From: Boletus sp. NGJ
Lineage: Eukaryota > Basidiomycota > Agaricomycetes > Boletales > Boletaceae
Length of the DNA: 64,000 nucleotides
Direction: 5' to 3'
NCBI GenBank assembly: GCA_019096195.1
Contig: JAGTXK010000103.1
Coordinates: 744,001 to 808,000, forward strand
Shown piece by piece: positions 33,010 through 45,327 of the stretch (its first letter is position 1; the number at the start of each line of letters is the position of its first letter). The notes under the pieces were generated by a model, which worked only from the letters and a program-made list of their open reading frames with translations, did no database searches and was not told the DNA's origin. The position numbers and the translations under genes are program-made.

Positions 33010-35681
33010 ATGTTCTCGAGCCCAACAACTACGACGGGTAGCCGCACACTGGCCGCAAATGCTCTCAGGAATGCTGGACTCATTGACAAGGACGAACGCA
33101 TGAAGGATGTCTCTGCAGACAGGCCCGGCGGGCGCAAAGGCGTCTCCAAGATTCGTTCTCATCGACCTCGTCCAATTGATGCCTTCAAAGAGGGGGGTTC
33201 ATCCAAGGCTTCTATGGTAAATATAAGACCCTACTCTTTCGATGTTTCGCTCCGCATATTCATTTTATCATTGCATAACGTCACATCATCATTCCATTTG
33301 CCGGCTGCCTTAACATTATTGTGTATAACCTATCTACCCGCATCGATGGTTTCGCTCTCATTCCATCGCCGTATCACACTCTCGTAACCTCTGTCCCCCT
33401 ATTCTTTTTATCTGAAACACTGCGCTCACCTGTTATCCGTTTGCTCCCACCGCCGCTCGCCCACCTGAACTCGCTTCTGCTATGGACGTGGGGTGGTATT
33501 CAAGCTTGCCGCGCGGACACAATCAGCTGGTGCGCCCATGGAGGGTATCTCGATCCGTGGCGCTTCGGGTGCGAGGAACACGACGGTGGGACGGCTTCGC
33601 AGGAATGCGGTCACGACGACGTCAGTCACCGGTGGTGGCAGAGTAGTCGCAGTGGGAACGAAGACAATTGACGTATGGAGACATTTCGTGAACAGGAGGT
33701 GGAATCCAGACACACAGTTTCTGAATCTCGAGGTGAGTAACACCGGCTTGTTGTCATGCTAAGCGCAGGGAATCTGAAGATGGCGTTCGCTGGTTGGCAG
33801 TCCATGTTGGACGACCCGGAGCTTGCGAAACACGGGCTTCTACCACCCGGTGCACCTGGGTCGACGGCGAGGGAAGCTTCTGTCATTTTTAAGCTCGCCT
33901 CGAATCTCAAGCCGCCTGTGAGTTCCACTTTCGACTTTATTTTGTATGTTGACTGATCTTTGTTAGATTCAAACAATTTCCTTGGCCAACAACAAGATAG
34001 CTAGCGGTCAAGTACTATCAACTCTTGCGCACTATGTACCAAAGCTCGCCAACCTCTCGTTGCAAAATAACGATCTCAAGGTTTGGCGAGATGTTGACTA
34101 CCTGTCTGGGAGAAAGGGCAAACTGGAACACCTTCGGGAGTTGATCATGATTGGCAATCCGCTGAGGGAGCTCGAACTCAAACACGGAAGAAGGGACAAG
34201 TACAAAAGGTAAGCTACACGGTCGTGATAAAGTGAAATGGTCCATTTCTCAGCGCATCATCAGCGACATGGCCCGTCGGTTTCCCTCTCTGGTCATGTTA
34301 GACCAGGAAGCAATTGCAACCATTGGATTCGATGCGCCTGGACCTTCATCGGCCCCAGTGACTGAGAAGCGCCCGACTGCTACTTCGTTTCCCTACGAAA
34401 TGAAACCCTCATTTATTACCGGGGTTGAGGACAGCATCATCAGTAACTTCCTTGTACGGTAAGCAACTGCGGTTCAATTCTACCCAAGCTGGTTCTGATT
34501 TTGGGCATGTCTACGGCAGGTTCTTTCCATTATTCGACGATCAACGAGCTGCGCTTTTAGACGCCTACCATCCATCGGCGACGTTTTCATTTTCTGTCAA
34601 TACAACTATTCCTGCTCGAGCCCGGATACAAGGGTTGCACTCTCAGTTACCGAATCAACGGAAGCTTGACTGGTCAGTCTGGCTGACTGGTGGCTCAAGG
34701 AACCTGAATCGGCTTGGAGGGGGGTAGTGGGCCAGACAAGGCGTTCCACAGTCTACATCTTGGAAGCGAAGCTGCCATTCGTGCCATGTCCGCCCTTCCG
34801 AAAACCAAACATGAGATTTCGGGTTCTCCGGAGAAGTTCTGCATTGACGCTTGGCCGGTTGGGCAAGGCGAAAACCTGAAGCTGTTCATTTCGCTGCACG
34901 GTCAATTCACTGAAGGTATGCGACTTCGCCCGTGACACTCGCGATCATCGCCTAGAGGGGTCTTATCTCGGAAATATCCGAGATGACCCGCCCGCGGCGC
35001 CGAATATCGCAATATTGTGATGTCATGTATATCTAACTCCTTCATGTCCTTTTAGACCCTTCTCAGGGCATCCGATCGTTTGACAGGGCGTTTATACTTG
35101 CCCCCGCTCCGCCTGGTTCTCGGTTCGTTTGGGCTTTTCACGATTTTTGAGATGGTAAATTGAATTTTTTCGTGTTTCGCAGGGCAAAGCTGAATGGCTG
35201 GGACGTGACGATATTATCTGATCAATGGTGCATCCGAGCATACTCTAGTCACGAGGCTTGGAGGCTGGGACCCATGAAAGTGCAAGGGGGAGACCCATTA
35301 CCATCACAACAGAGATCAGTTCCGCCCGCAGCTCAAGCGCCTCAAGATGCTCTATCCACTTTTGTAGGTGGTCTAGTCCTTCGACCTATTCCAGCGGCAC
35401 TTGACTTACGCTATGCTTCGCTTCTCCGTGGTTTTTCTGCCGGCGCAGGCGGAGCCTCAGCGCGGTCTCATTATGCAGATTTGCCAACGAACAGGATTGA
35501 ATGTGCAGTTTGCCGTGGACTGCCTGCAGAATAACGCGTGGGACTTGGACAGGGCTATTGCCAACTTTGAACAAGTGAAGGTTAGTGGGCCATCGCGGTG
35601 GTGGCGGGCGACGTCGTACTTACGTATCTCGGCGTTCCATCACAGGGTGCGCTATCACGAGACGCATTTCTCAGTCTGTAA
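33010..35681 (+). CDS. mex67: mRNA export receptor Mex67/NXF1 (one frameshift in a G-run)
   Basis: Mex67 carries mRNA through nuclear pores. Ten exons fit splice signals: 33,010-33,216; 33,505-33,732; 33,801-33,917; 33,967-34,208; 34,264-34,458; 34,520-34,915; 35,056-35,122; 35,183-35,363; 35,449-35,580; 35,646-35,681. Seen domains: a basic N-terminus; leucine-rich repeats (about 175-300, [23 protein letters not shown]); an NTF2-like domain (about 325-510, [17 protein letters not shown]); and a C-terminal TAP-C/UBA-like domain (about 545-599, [24 protein letters not shown], ending GALSRDAFL) that binds FG nucleoporins. All exons join in frame to 599 residues except for one extra G in the G6 run at 34,719-34,724, inside RLGGGSG. 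As this gene is essential in yeast, a sequencing or assembly error is likely. Confidence 0.92.
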
Positions 35682-36447
35682 ACCCTATCGACTCGACACA
35701 GAACATTTGCAGACATTCGGACCACGATGTGTTGAGGGTTCTAGCGCGGACAAATTGATGAGGCGTTGAGCAGGGCCTCCCGTCGTTACATTTTTCATTT
35801 TGCAGAAGAGTGATTCAGACAAGTGAATTTTCATAGTATCGCTGACATGTTAATGTATATTTCCACTATATCATATCACATCTCCCGATCCTTTCGTACA
35901 CCCATTTCGCTCTCGCAACGTTTCAAGCTACGATATTAGATACGTATCCCTAATATTGGTCCGACCATCAGACATAAGCGTCCTGTAGCATGCCGCGTAA
36001 GTAATTCCCAGCGGGTCGGCGTTGGACTAGGACAGAAGAGGAAGGAGCGACCAAATGGGGTGTGCAATGTGCGCAAGGACAAGGGCCAACGAGTCTAGCT
36101 CTTACTAGCACTCTGGTGGTCCCCGGTGGATCTTTTTCCCTGCACGCATTTGGTAGAGTGGGACATGGTTGACAGTGCCCGTGGCGATGTGATTTTTTTT
36201 TCTTTTGTTTATGTTACACATGCGGCCTCGAGGCGAAGCAAGCGGGGTCATATTCTCCGCATTATCCAAGTACGTATACAAGTCCATCTCACATGGAAAA
36301 TCTCGACAGAACTCGCTTCCTTCTCTTCCTCCGTCACGACACATCCACCCTCCCTTGACTTAGATTTGCTATATCTACCCGCCTTACATCCCCCCTCCTC
36401 CTCATCCCGCCCTCCCCGTCCCCTCACGAAACCACCGACGATCTGCA

Positions 36448-39400
36448 ATGAGTCGCCCACACCGCTCCTTTGAAAATTTTGCCCTCCTCCAGGCTGCCTC
36501 CGAAGGCAACGTTTCCGCCGTCCAAGACGCCCTCGAAGCTGGCGCTGACATCAACACCTCCGACACCTCGGGCCGCACTGTCCTCACTTGTGCGCTCACC
36601 GCCGACAGGTACGTTCGCCATCTTTTCCACCGCTACTGGCCTTACCATTCCTGTCGTCTCTACAGATGGGAGACCGTCGACGCGTCCGACGCGTCGTTCA
36701 TGTCTCAGGACCGCCTCGACGTCATCCGCATCGCAGCCGCTCATCCCGACATCTCTCTTTTCACCCTCAACGCGCCACAGGACTCTATCAATGACGTGAC
36801 TCCCCTTGGTATGGCTGCTTGGCTCGACATGCCCGACGTCGTGCAGCTCCTGCTCGAGTGTAGCTCCGGCGCCGTCTCTGTCGATGGCATGGATACTGAT
36901 GGCGCAACGCCGTTGATGTGTAAGTCTGCTTAACGCTCGTCTCATGTTTCAATTCACATTCAATCGCTACCCTAGATGCTGCGCGTGACTGCAGAATGGA
37001 AGTCGTGCAACAATTGGTGAGTCGGCGTCGCGTGATGCGTGTTTGTTCTCATCGCCCTTGACAGCTCTCACACGGCGCTCGGCCTGACCTGAGAGACCGC
37101 AATCATCGCTCGTCCATCCAATTCTCACTGCCTCATCCGACTGTTCTCTGGGCGTGTGAATATGCGTTACGCTGCAGCCGCTGGCACGAATTCAAGGTAC
37201 TTTTTGAGACAGATTCTTCTTGTACGGGCTGTCCTGACCTTGGCCTGGGTTAGAACGGAAACAAAGAAGCGTTATGTGAGCCTTCCTGCTTCGATCTCGC
37301 CAGGCTATCTCCGTATACCTCCGCTCCGCCTGTGCCCCCTTCCATGGCCTTTTCCTCTGAATCTCTTTCTCGCATTACCGACTCGGTTGTAAATGCTGTA
37401 ATCACCGCCGATCTCTCGTCGATCTGCACATTGTTGTTTTCACCACAGTCATTCGAACCATCCCCCCTGGAAAATGGCCCCGTTCTTGTAAATCTACCCG
37501 ATCCTGAAGGATGGAGCATCATCCATTACTGTGTCTCTGTACCAAACCCGTCTATAGAAATCCTCGACGCACTCTACCGCGCTGGCGCCGACATCAGTCT
37601 GTTTACTACCTGGGAACACTATACACCACTTCACTGCCTCGCTCGACTTGCACGCGTCACCGACGCGTCAGACTCGGCACAAATTCTATACCGATTCGCT
37701 GTACATCTCATCCGCGATCTACACGCACCCCTGTCTGCGCGGGACAGGAACGAAGAGACTTGTATTCATCTAGCCGCCGAGCACGGCCAATGTATCGATG
37801 TGTTGTATGCTTTTCTTGATTGTGATCCAACAGGATCTTACCGGAATCTACGCAATTCGCGAGGGTAAGTTTCATCGTCAGTCCCCCTGACCTGTCAAGG
37901 TGTCTAATTCGTGGTTGGTTTTGATAGACTCACTGCATTGGAGGTGGCGAAACCACATTTCCGAGCGGCTTTTATGACCGAAGGACAGTTCAACCGACCT
38001 CAGTCGTCCCTGTCCGACCGTACGATTCGCCCGAGCACCTCTACGTCCATCTCTTCCATCACGTCACTCACGAATTGGATTTCTTCTCTCAATCCTCCTT
38101 CACCTCACGAACCCCTGGGACCCGCGAGCCACCTCCCGCCGGACTTTGACCTCACTACGACCGCCGAACAACTTCTAGACAATTTTCAATATCTTTCCGC
38201 CGAGGGGCAATTCGTCCGCGACCACGCAGAACTCGATAAACTTGCATCCGTCGTTCAAGAGACCTCCCAATTGGGCGATGACGTCTTGGCGCATTTCCGT
38301 GGCCAAATCGACGACGCCGCCAACGAACTACGCAGCACCCGCGAGATCCTCAATTCCGTTGACCGCCAGTGGAATCACGTTTCACAAGAGGCCGAGGAGC
38401 AAGTGTCCGCACAAGATCCTGCTCGCTCTCGATTTGTTCGATTGACGTACAACCATTCCCCGCGAGGATCTGAAGATTCCCAGTCGACAGCTGTGGCGTC
38501 GGACACATCCTTAGCGAAAGAGGAGAAAGTGAAAAAATACGCGGACGCTGCCGTTATCACAGATGCCGTTTCCCAGACTCTTGAAACTACTTCTCCTTCT
38601 GGCGTTCGGACAGTCCCATGGCCCGAATGGCTGGACAGCTTCATTCTCAGCGCGGATTCATCGACATACAAGGCCCACCTCGCGAATCTGATTGAGATAG
38701 AGCGGGAGCTCTTCTCGCGAGAGTATGCGAGCTCGGTGGAGGAAAAATCGACTTCCAAGGATCGCAAGCTCAAGAACCTCCTGAAGGGTTACAAGTTCCA
38801 TTCCAAATTTGAGAAAAGTGGTGCCTCGAAGCTCAAATCGTGGTTAAAGAAGAAGATCGTAACGGGCAAACCGCTTCGGCTTCAGCTTTGCTACGAGCTC
38901 GACGATCCTCGCTGTGCAGTTGGGAGGCAGGTGAAGCAAGACCTTGAGAAGCCGACCATCACTGTTACAGACACGGAGGGCATTACATGCCGTTCACGAC
39001 CCTCGTCTACTTCTACTTCCGATCTTTCGCTGTTCGGAAACAGCACCCAATCCGCTCAGGTGGTCTTATCTGCCGCGAGCCGTGACTTATCTGCTATCGA
39101 TGAATGCTTGCATGGGGTAATTTGTTTTTTTTCTTTGGGGCTACCTATTCGGGTACTAATGGGCGTTTGCTCCACCAAGATAGACCACCTGATCTCCACC
39201 GCGAACCATTGCGTCTCTCGAGCCGAGCGGATCATCAAGCGGACGGTCAAGGTGAGATGAGCGGACAACGTCACTCCAGTCGTCCGCAGCAAACTTAACT
39301 CCCATTCAGGTTCGGGAGGCCATGGTGGAGAAACTGCGTCCTCGATATCCATCTGTGAATGACCCATTCGCTTTTTGGCCCGATAGGACCAGGGCGGTGG

Positions 39401-39723
39401 GTCCACATTCCCATGCGGATACTCTCGGGCTCTCGTCATCCAGTCTGTTTTATATTTCACCTCCGGATAGCAATAGCAGCAGTGCAAGCTCTTCGCGTTC
39501 CGCTTCTGCGCAGTCTTCCGTGATCTCGTTGGCTACGACGTTACGACACGAAGAGGACGAGGATACGAGAGCGCTGCGCCGGTTGATTCTGCGAAAGATC
39601 AGTGCAAATGTCGATGGAGCGTTTGATGAGGTGGATAAGGCGAACACGTGGTTGTGCGTCGTCAAAACCGTTCTTCGGGATCACTCGACGAGGGTATCGT
39701 CTTCCTCGATGGTAGCTTCATGA
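36448..39723 (+). CDS. ankyrin-repeat protein
   Basis: Eight exons (36,448-36,608; 36,666-36,919; 36,976-37,016; 37,065-37,196; 37,254-37,864; 37,928-39,116; 39,180-39,251; 39,310-39,723) join in frame to 957 residues. The first half has ankyrin repeats: LLQAASEGNVSAVQDALEAGADINT, TPLGMAAWLDMPDVVQLLLE, YTPLHCLARLA, TCIHLAAEHGQCIDVLYAFL. The second half is a Ser-rich linker, then long charged helices (about 500-800) likely to form coiled coil, and a C-terminal helical part. Ankyrin proteins act as scaffolds; the partner is unknown. The intron at 39,117-39,179 is 63 nt and open, so retention would add 21 residues. I do not recognise an orthologue with a known role. Confidence 0.85.
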
Positions 39724-41817
39724 CCCGTACGAACTTCAAGTAACAAGAAAAATGATAGAATCAAGGTGTATGTTTATTCCGTATGTATATTATTTCCCTT
39801 TTTCTTTCACTGTACTTTTTTCTTTCTCGTTCCATACTTTCATTTCCAAAACTTTCCGACGATGTAATGTCGAATTTCGTCATTCAGTCATCCCTTCGAA
39901 AATTCCATTCTCACTGAAGACCCACTTCTTTTGTGTTTGCGTCGGCACCTTGAGCATCTGTACATAGACCCCTGCATCCGTACATGACTCCATCAATCAT
40001 TGATATACAATGTCATAGATACTCCATCTGAATGCATTTACACGAAATGTCACTGGTTCGTTGCGTGCCATCAAACCTCTGTGTACACACTAAGACGAAT
40101 GCGTGTGAATGCATCCTTGCTGTGCATCCGATGATTTCACTCAAACGTTAGTTTGCGGTCTCTTGACGACCAAAAATGTTTATCCTCCTTTGCCGTCGCC
40201 TGCCCGGGTCTCTCCGTGCATTTACCATTTGGCTAGAACGCCACTGAGACACGTTCCAAGAAAGTTTCACGTTGGAAAACGCTCCGCGGCCCTGCAGTCA
40301 CGCAGATCGACAAATGGCCCCACGGCATCCCGATATTCGGCGACCAAGTCAGGGTTCAGAGCGTTTGCCTGGCCCTCGACCGTTTTTTCCGGTTGGATGG
40401 GACACCTTCGGTGCGCGTGTTTCAGGGAGGACGGTCGGAAGTTCTGTTATTGTCATGGATATGTTTACGCTCGGGACCGATGCATGAAATAAGCGTTGCT
40501 TAACCCACGGTAGTCCAATGGCAGGCCTTCGGTAAAAAGCACAAGGCTATACATGTCTCACACCATCGCGTTCGGCGGAAAGGAGCGGGGCGAAGCTGGT
40601 AGTACAGTAGCAACAGGAGAGTCTCAAGCTTCTTCAAGGTGGCGTCAAAGTTTAACGCGTTTCACAGCGCCACCGTGTCTGAACTCTGTCGATGCTGACA
40701 GCTCAGGTTCGTTGCGGCGGTGCGCAAGAGTGTTACTTTGGCGACGCGTCTAGAGGAAACGAGCGAGACCGTGCAGGGCGAGTGGGGATGTGACGGTAAG
40801 CCTGAGGAGGCGAGTTCGAGACTCGGACACGTCGGTACCCGAGATTACGCCCGGGTGTGGAGATCGTTCGTACTGTGAGGCCTTTCGCTTATGTTCGTTG
40901 TCTAGACCTTTTTTTTTTTTTTTTTGGCGCGATATCGATATCCGGGGCCATGGGCGAACATGCGAGGGTACGCTGCGGCTGGCACGAGGTCCGGTTTCGA
41001 CCGCCTTGGTCGCGGCTCAAAGAGCGACGAGTGAATGCTTGTGAGTACAGTGTTTTCGTGTGTCTTGCTTAGTGTCAGGGTACAAGCAGAGCAGCGAGCT
41101 CCCTGACATCCCGAGAATTCTTCCTTGTTCACTGTTCCCGTACGAGCCGTACCCAACACATGGCAAGCGGTCATCGGTGTCTAACGCCAGATCCAACAGG
41201 CTGCCGGAGGTAATTACCTGCATTGCTGCTCCCAGTTCGTCACGTCTGGGGCAATGCCCAGTCACTGCTACAGCCTCCCTATCCGACGACAAATTGTTGC
41301 CAGTGGCCCAGTGAGAATGAACGTCGATTTCGCGCGCGCAAACTTTACCTCGAGAGTGGCGGCGCTAGTATATCCAAGATTCGAGCCAAACCGGTTGCTT
41401 CCTTTACCAGCGATGTTCGGAACTGCCAACCCAGTTGCGAAGTGGTTTCGCATCAGGCGGCGCCATCGTCGCTAACTGAGACGCCCCCGAGCTCCAACGG
41501 GCAATGTACTTGCTTTCTTTGGCAAGGATTAAAGCGAGGTGATTAACGTTGCTGGTGTTCGTCTGATCGGAGTGTGATGGAGTTTTCTATATATCTGCGC
41601 AGGCTAACCTGGTTACTATGGCCATTGGCCAGAATATTAATAGTGTGACTCTCATAATCAAATGTAGAGTGTTGCAACGTCGTCGACTTGGGGTATTTTT
41701 GTATCTGTCTCCCATCAAGCTTGTCTATGTCACCGCCTCATATTCATTCCGAAGCCGTGCTTCAAAGCTTCACGACCTATTAGAAAGGGGATAATCCCGA
41801 AAATAGTCAGGTGGCAC
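39724..41817. other. long intergenic region, no gene recognised
   Basis: About 2.1 kb with only short overlapping frames on both strands. It holds T-rich stretches (for example the run at 40,910-40,925) and no tRNA-like or protein-like pattern I trust. Part of it serves as 3' end of the ankyrin gene and distal upstream region of the glutaminase gene. Confidence 0.4.
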
Positions 41818-41948
41818 GAAATTCGTTGTCACATGTGGACTGCCACCTCATCTAACCCTCTCGTCATATTTCTCCTACCACTGTTCGACCTGGTACGAAG
41901 AACATGACGAGAAGGTCATCGAGGCAGTCCACATGCGACAACGAATTC
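41818..41948. repeat. imperfect inverted repeat upstream of glutaminase
   Basis: The left arm at 41,818-41,868 (from gaaattcgttgtcacatgtg to ctcgtcat) pairs with the right arm at 41,903-41,948 (atgacgagaagg to gacaacgaattc). The arms are about 46-51 nt and enclose a 34-nt loop. The centre of the repeat is about 150 nt upstream of the glutaminase start. It may be a MITE remnant or a paired binding site. Confidence 0.75.
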
Positions 41949-41983
41949 AAACGAGCTGAGAAACGAACTCGGTCACAAGGGAA

Positions 41984-41990
41984 TATAAAT
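41984..41990 (+). promoter_or_regulatory. TATA box of glutaminase gene
   Basis: TATAAAT lies 45 nt before the ATG at 42,035, a normal place for a strong regulated fungal promoter with a short leader. Confidence 0.6.
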
Positions 41991-42034
41991 GTGCACTTGT
42001 GCGAAATCTCGTTACCCAAGTTCATTCTACCAAG

Positions 42035-45033
42035 ATGGCGCTGTTCACTGTGCTTTCCGTAGCATCACTATACACTACCGCAGTTTTAGCGGTTTCATGG
42101 ACCGCGTCACCTTTCAACCCTGGGTCTATTCCTCTTGCAGTGAGGACACCTTACTTGTCTGCATGGCTTCCACAGGGCGCTGGCGTAGCGGTGAACCAGG
42201 CCTGGCCGCAGTTCTGGGCTACCGGGGTATGATCGTGTATATGCCATGGCTTGATTTCATCTGACCTGACTAGAACCTTGGATGGGCTGGTTACATCAGA
42301 GTTGATGGAACGGCATACACCTTCCTCGGAGATCCTGTCGTCTCCGGTGCGACACCAGTACGAGCGACCCAACAGAGCATGCAGGTCGTTTTCAAATATT
42401 TACTCGTCTTTGAAAGTTTTCTCATCGCTATTTCAGTTCACCGCAACTTCCACCTACTTCCACCTGTCCGCCGGACCGGTTGATGTTGCTCTTACCTTTC
42501 TCAGCCCTGTCGAGGTATATACCTGCAATCCTTTTGCCGTCTGTTCATATCCATGTTCATGTTCTTGATACCAGCCCTCGGACCTCGTAAGACAATCCAC
42601 ACCGTTTTCGTACCTCACTGTGCAGGTCATATCTATGGATGGCGCAACGCACACCGTTAGCGTCTACACTGACATCAGTGCCGAGTGGGTTTCTGCGAGC
42701 GACAATACGCAAACTGTCGTTTGGCAGAGTAATACGACTGGCCCCGTCTTTACTCACCAAGTAATGCTCGAAACACAGCAAGATTATACAGAGTACGATG
42801 GTTTCATAATGCGTAAGTTCGTCATGGTGGTTTAACATGTGGTTCGGGTTGAGTTCACTGTCGTGTTGCAGAGGGGACTGCTTACTATTCCACGACGAAC
42901 GTACGTGAGTCAATTTCTCTCGAAATCACGAAAGCCTGATCACTTCCCTCAGAACGGAACTTCAACAACCTATCAGACAGGTCAGGACATCGTTGTGCGC
43001 GCTCAATTCATAAACAACGGCGTTCTTGCGGACACATTCGACGCCGATTTCCGCGCTATTAGCGACAACTGGCCAGTGTTTGCTTTTGCCCAGGATCTTG
43101 GCACGGTCTCTGGCACAAGTAATACAGTACTCTTCACCGTTGGCCATGTGAGGGACCCCGCTGTCGAGTACATTGTTGCTGGAGGTGCATATCAAGCTAG
43201 AAGTCTTTATGCCTGGAGTGCCTATCCATACGCCGAGAAAATGGTCAGCACTGCATTATGGTAGTATCACACTTTACGATCCTCGTCAACTGATGGTATC
43301 ATGGTCAGATTGAAGCATTCCTCGAAGACTATCCTAATGCGGTAATTAGAGCACAAGAATTTGACCAACAAGTCGAGAGCGATGCTTCTGCCATTTCCAG
43401 CAACTACGCTGGCGTGGTTCAACCCTCCATCCGACAGGCATTCGGCGCCATGGAGCTCACGATCTCGCAGAGTAGTGATGGCTCGTGGAATACTACTGAT
43501 GTCCTCATGTTCTTGAAGGGTATGTTTCATTGCGGGTCACCTTGAAGCTGCAACTGACTCGTGGTCAGAAATATCTAGTGATGGAGTACGTCTGAGTTCC
43601 GCCCCACATCTAGCAGAACGTTCTAATGTGTGCGAACGTCTTCAGAACGTAAACACTGTTGACGTGATCATGCCAACTTGGCCTGTCTTACTCTACACTA
43701 ACCCTGTGCTCGGCAAATACCTCCTCCTTGGCCTGTTCGAGTATCAAGCCACAGGACAGTGGCCTGAAACATACGCAATCCATGACCTCGGTGAGACTCT
43801 CCCCGTGAGATGGGGACGTGCCCTCATGTACATCAGGTTCTACATACCCTAAGGCCATCGGGCACAACGATGGTAACGCAGAAGACATGCCACTCGAAGG
43901 TAATGTATATTTAATGTTTTCCATTCTTGGCCACTCACACCGAACAGAATGTGGAAACATGCTTATCATGACTTTGAGCTACACTCAGAAAACGGGGGAT
44001 ACTTCGATCATCACCCGCTATGTGAGTACTGTCGAGCATTCTGGCTGTGTTGTATATCCGACAATTTGTAGACCAACCTGCTCAATCAATGGACCGCATA
44101 TCTCGTCGCGGAGGCTCTTATCCCAGCTGATCAGATCAGCACGGACGACTTTGCTGGTGCGCTTGCTAACCAGACTAACCTTGCCATCAAGGGTGTCATT
44201 GGCATCCAAGCCATGGCCGAGATATCTGGAATGCTTGGGGACACCACCAACCAACAGAACTATAGCGTGAGTACATTAGACAGCATGGGTTTCCGCTTGA
44301 CGCAGATTATTCTAGTCGATTGCGGTTAGCTATGTACCGCAGATTCTGAACTATGCCACTGCTAAGGATGGACAACACCTAGACTTGTCCTATGGAAATG
44401 ACAGCAGGTATGTTGGGTACATTTGGCTTCTTTGAGTATCTGCTTACTGCGTCCAGCTGGGGTTTGTCGTATAACTTGTACGCTGATAAGCTCCTCGGCA
44501 CGAATCTGTTCCCACAATCCGTCTATGATATGCGTAAGGTCGTCTTCAGTTCAAGGGCCTTTCCATGCTCAATACCTGTTTTGATTATTAGAGACCGCCT
44601 GGTATGCCACTGTCGTCAGTAAGTACAAACAAGTACCCGCTCTGTTGGATTTCTTGACTGAGTGCCGATTAAGACACATATGGCGTTCCTCTCGACACTC
44701 GGTGAGTCAAACCTATCCCTCTTCCAGTCAACACCTGCTTGACGCACGTGTGTCGCAGGCACACCTATACCAAGTCGGACTGGCAAATGTGGACGGCTGC
44801 CTTTATGACCACCACCACCGCTAGAGACATGTTCATCGACGCAGTGTACAAGTATGCAGCCGACGGTGCGAACAACGTGCCTCTGAGTGATTGGTATGAT
44901 ACCCTCAGTGGTGTGTCTGATGGCTTCCAGGCGCGCCCTGTCGTTGGGGGTCATCTTGCTATGGTAGGTTTTGTTTGATTGGTTGGGGATCGAGGTCGTG
45001 ATTTACTATCATTTGTTCCAGCTTGTTTTGTAG
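42035..45033 (+). CDS. gtaA: secreted glutaminase GtaA-type (DUF5127/DUF4965/DUF1793)
   Basis: Hydrolyses L-glutamine to glutamate and ammonia outside the cell. The ATG at 42,035 opens a signal peptide (MALFTVLSVASL..., cut after about residue 19). The family's conserved blocks follow across many short exons: FNPGSIPLAVRTPYLSAWLP (42,113-42,172), NLGWAGYIRVDGTAYTFLG (about 42,273-42,330), AFGAMELTISQ (43,440-43,472), IMPTWPVLLYTNPVLGKYLL (43,669-43,728), GHNDGNAEDMPLEECGNML (split by an intron, about 43,860-43,970), WGLSYNLYADKLLGTNLFP (44,459-44,515), YTKSDWQMWTAAF (44,765-44,803) and RPVVGGHLAM (44,935-44,963). A last 55-60-nt intron precedes LVL and the stop at 45,031-45,033. Length is normal, near 690 residues. 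A fragment of this gene lies at 29,735-29,816. Confidence 0.88.
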
Positions 45034-45327
45034 ATCGTGGACGGTGAACAGGGTGGTACTTGTGAGACTACCTACATCTGAAAGTGCCTGTATATGCCCC
45101 AGTGGTACTTTCCAGTCACTCGTCAGTATGCGAGCTGGACTTGATGTACATCTTGCTCTTACCGGCGTTGCCTCTCCTGTGTCTAGTAAGAAACAAGTCA
45201 CCCCAAGGATTCAAGGAATCACCTGAGTCAAAGTTACTCGTCCCCAGTTGCGGCTTACTAGCTGCCATAGTGCTTGTCGGAGTTTGAATGTGGCTACGTT
45301 TGCTGTCCAACTTGAACAGCATCACCG

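Noticed and set aside
40790-40840. gttcgagactc resembles a tRNA B box
   Set aside because: No matching A box, no cloverleaf arms and no T-run terminator at the right spacing.
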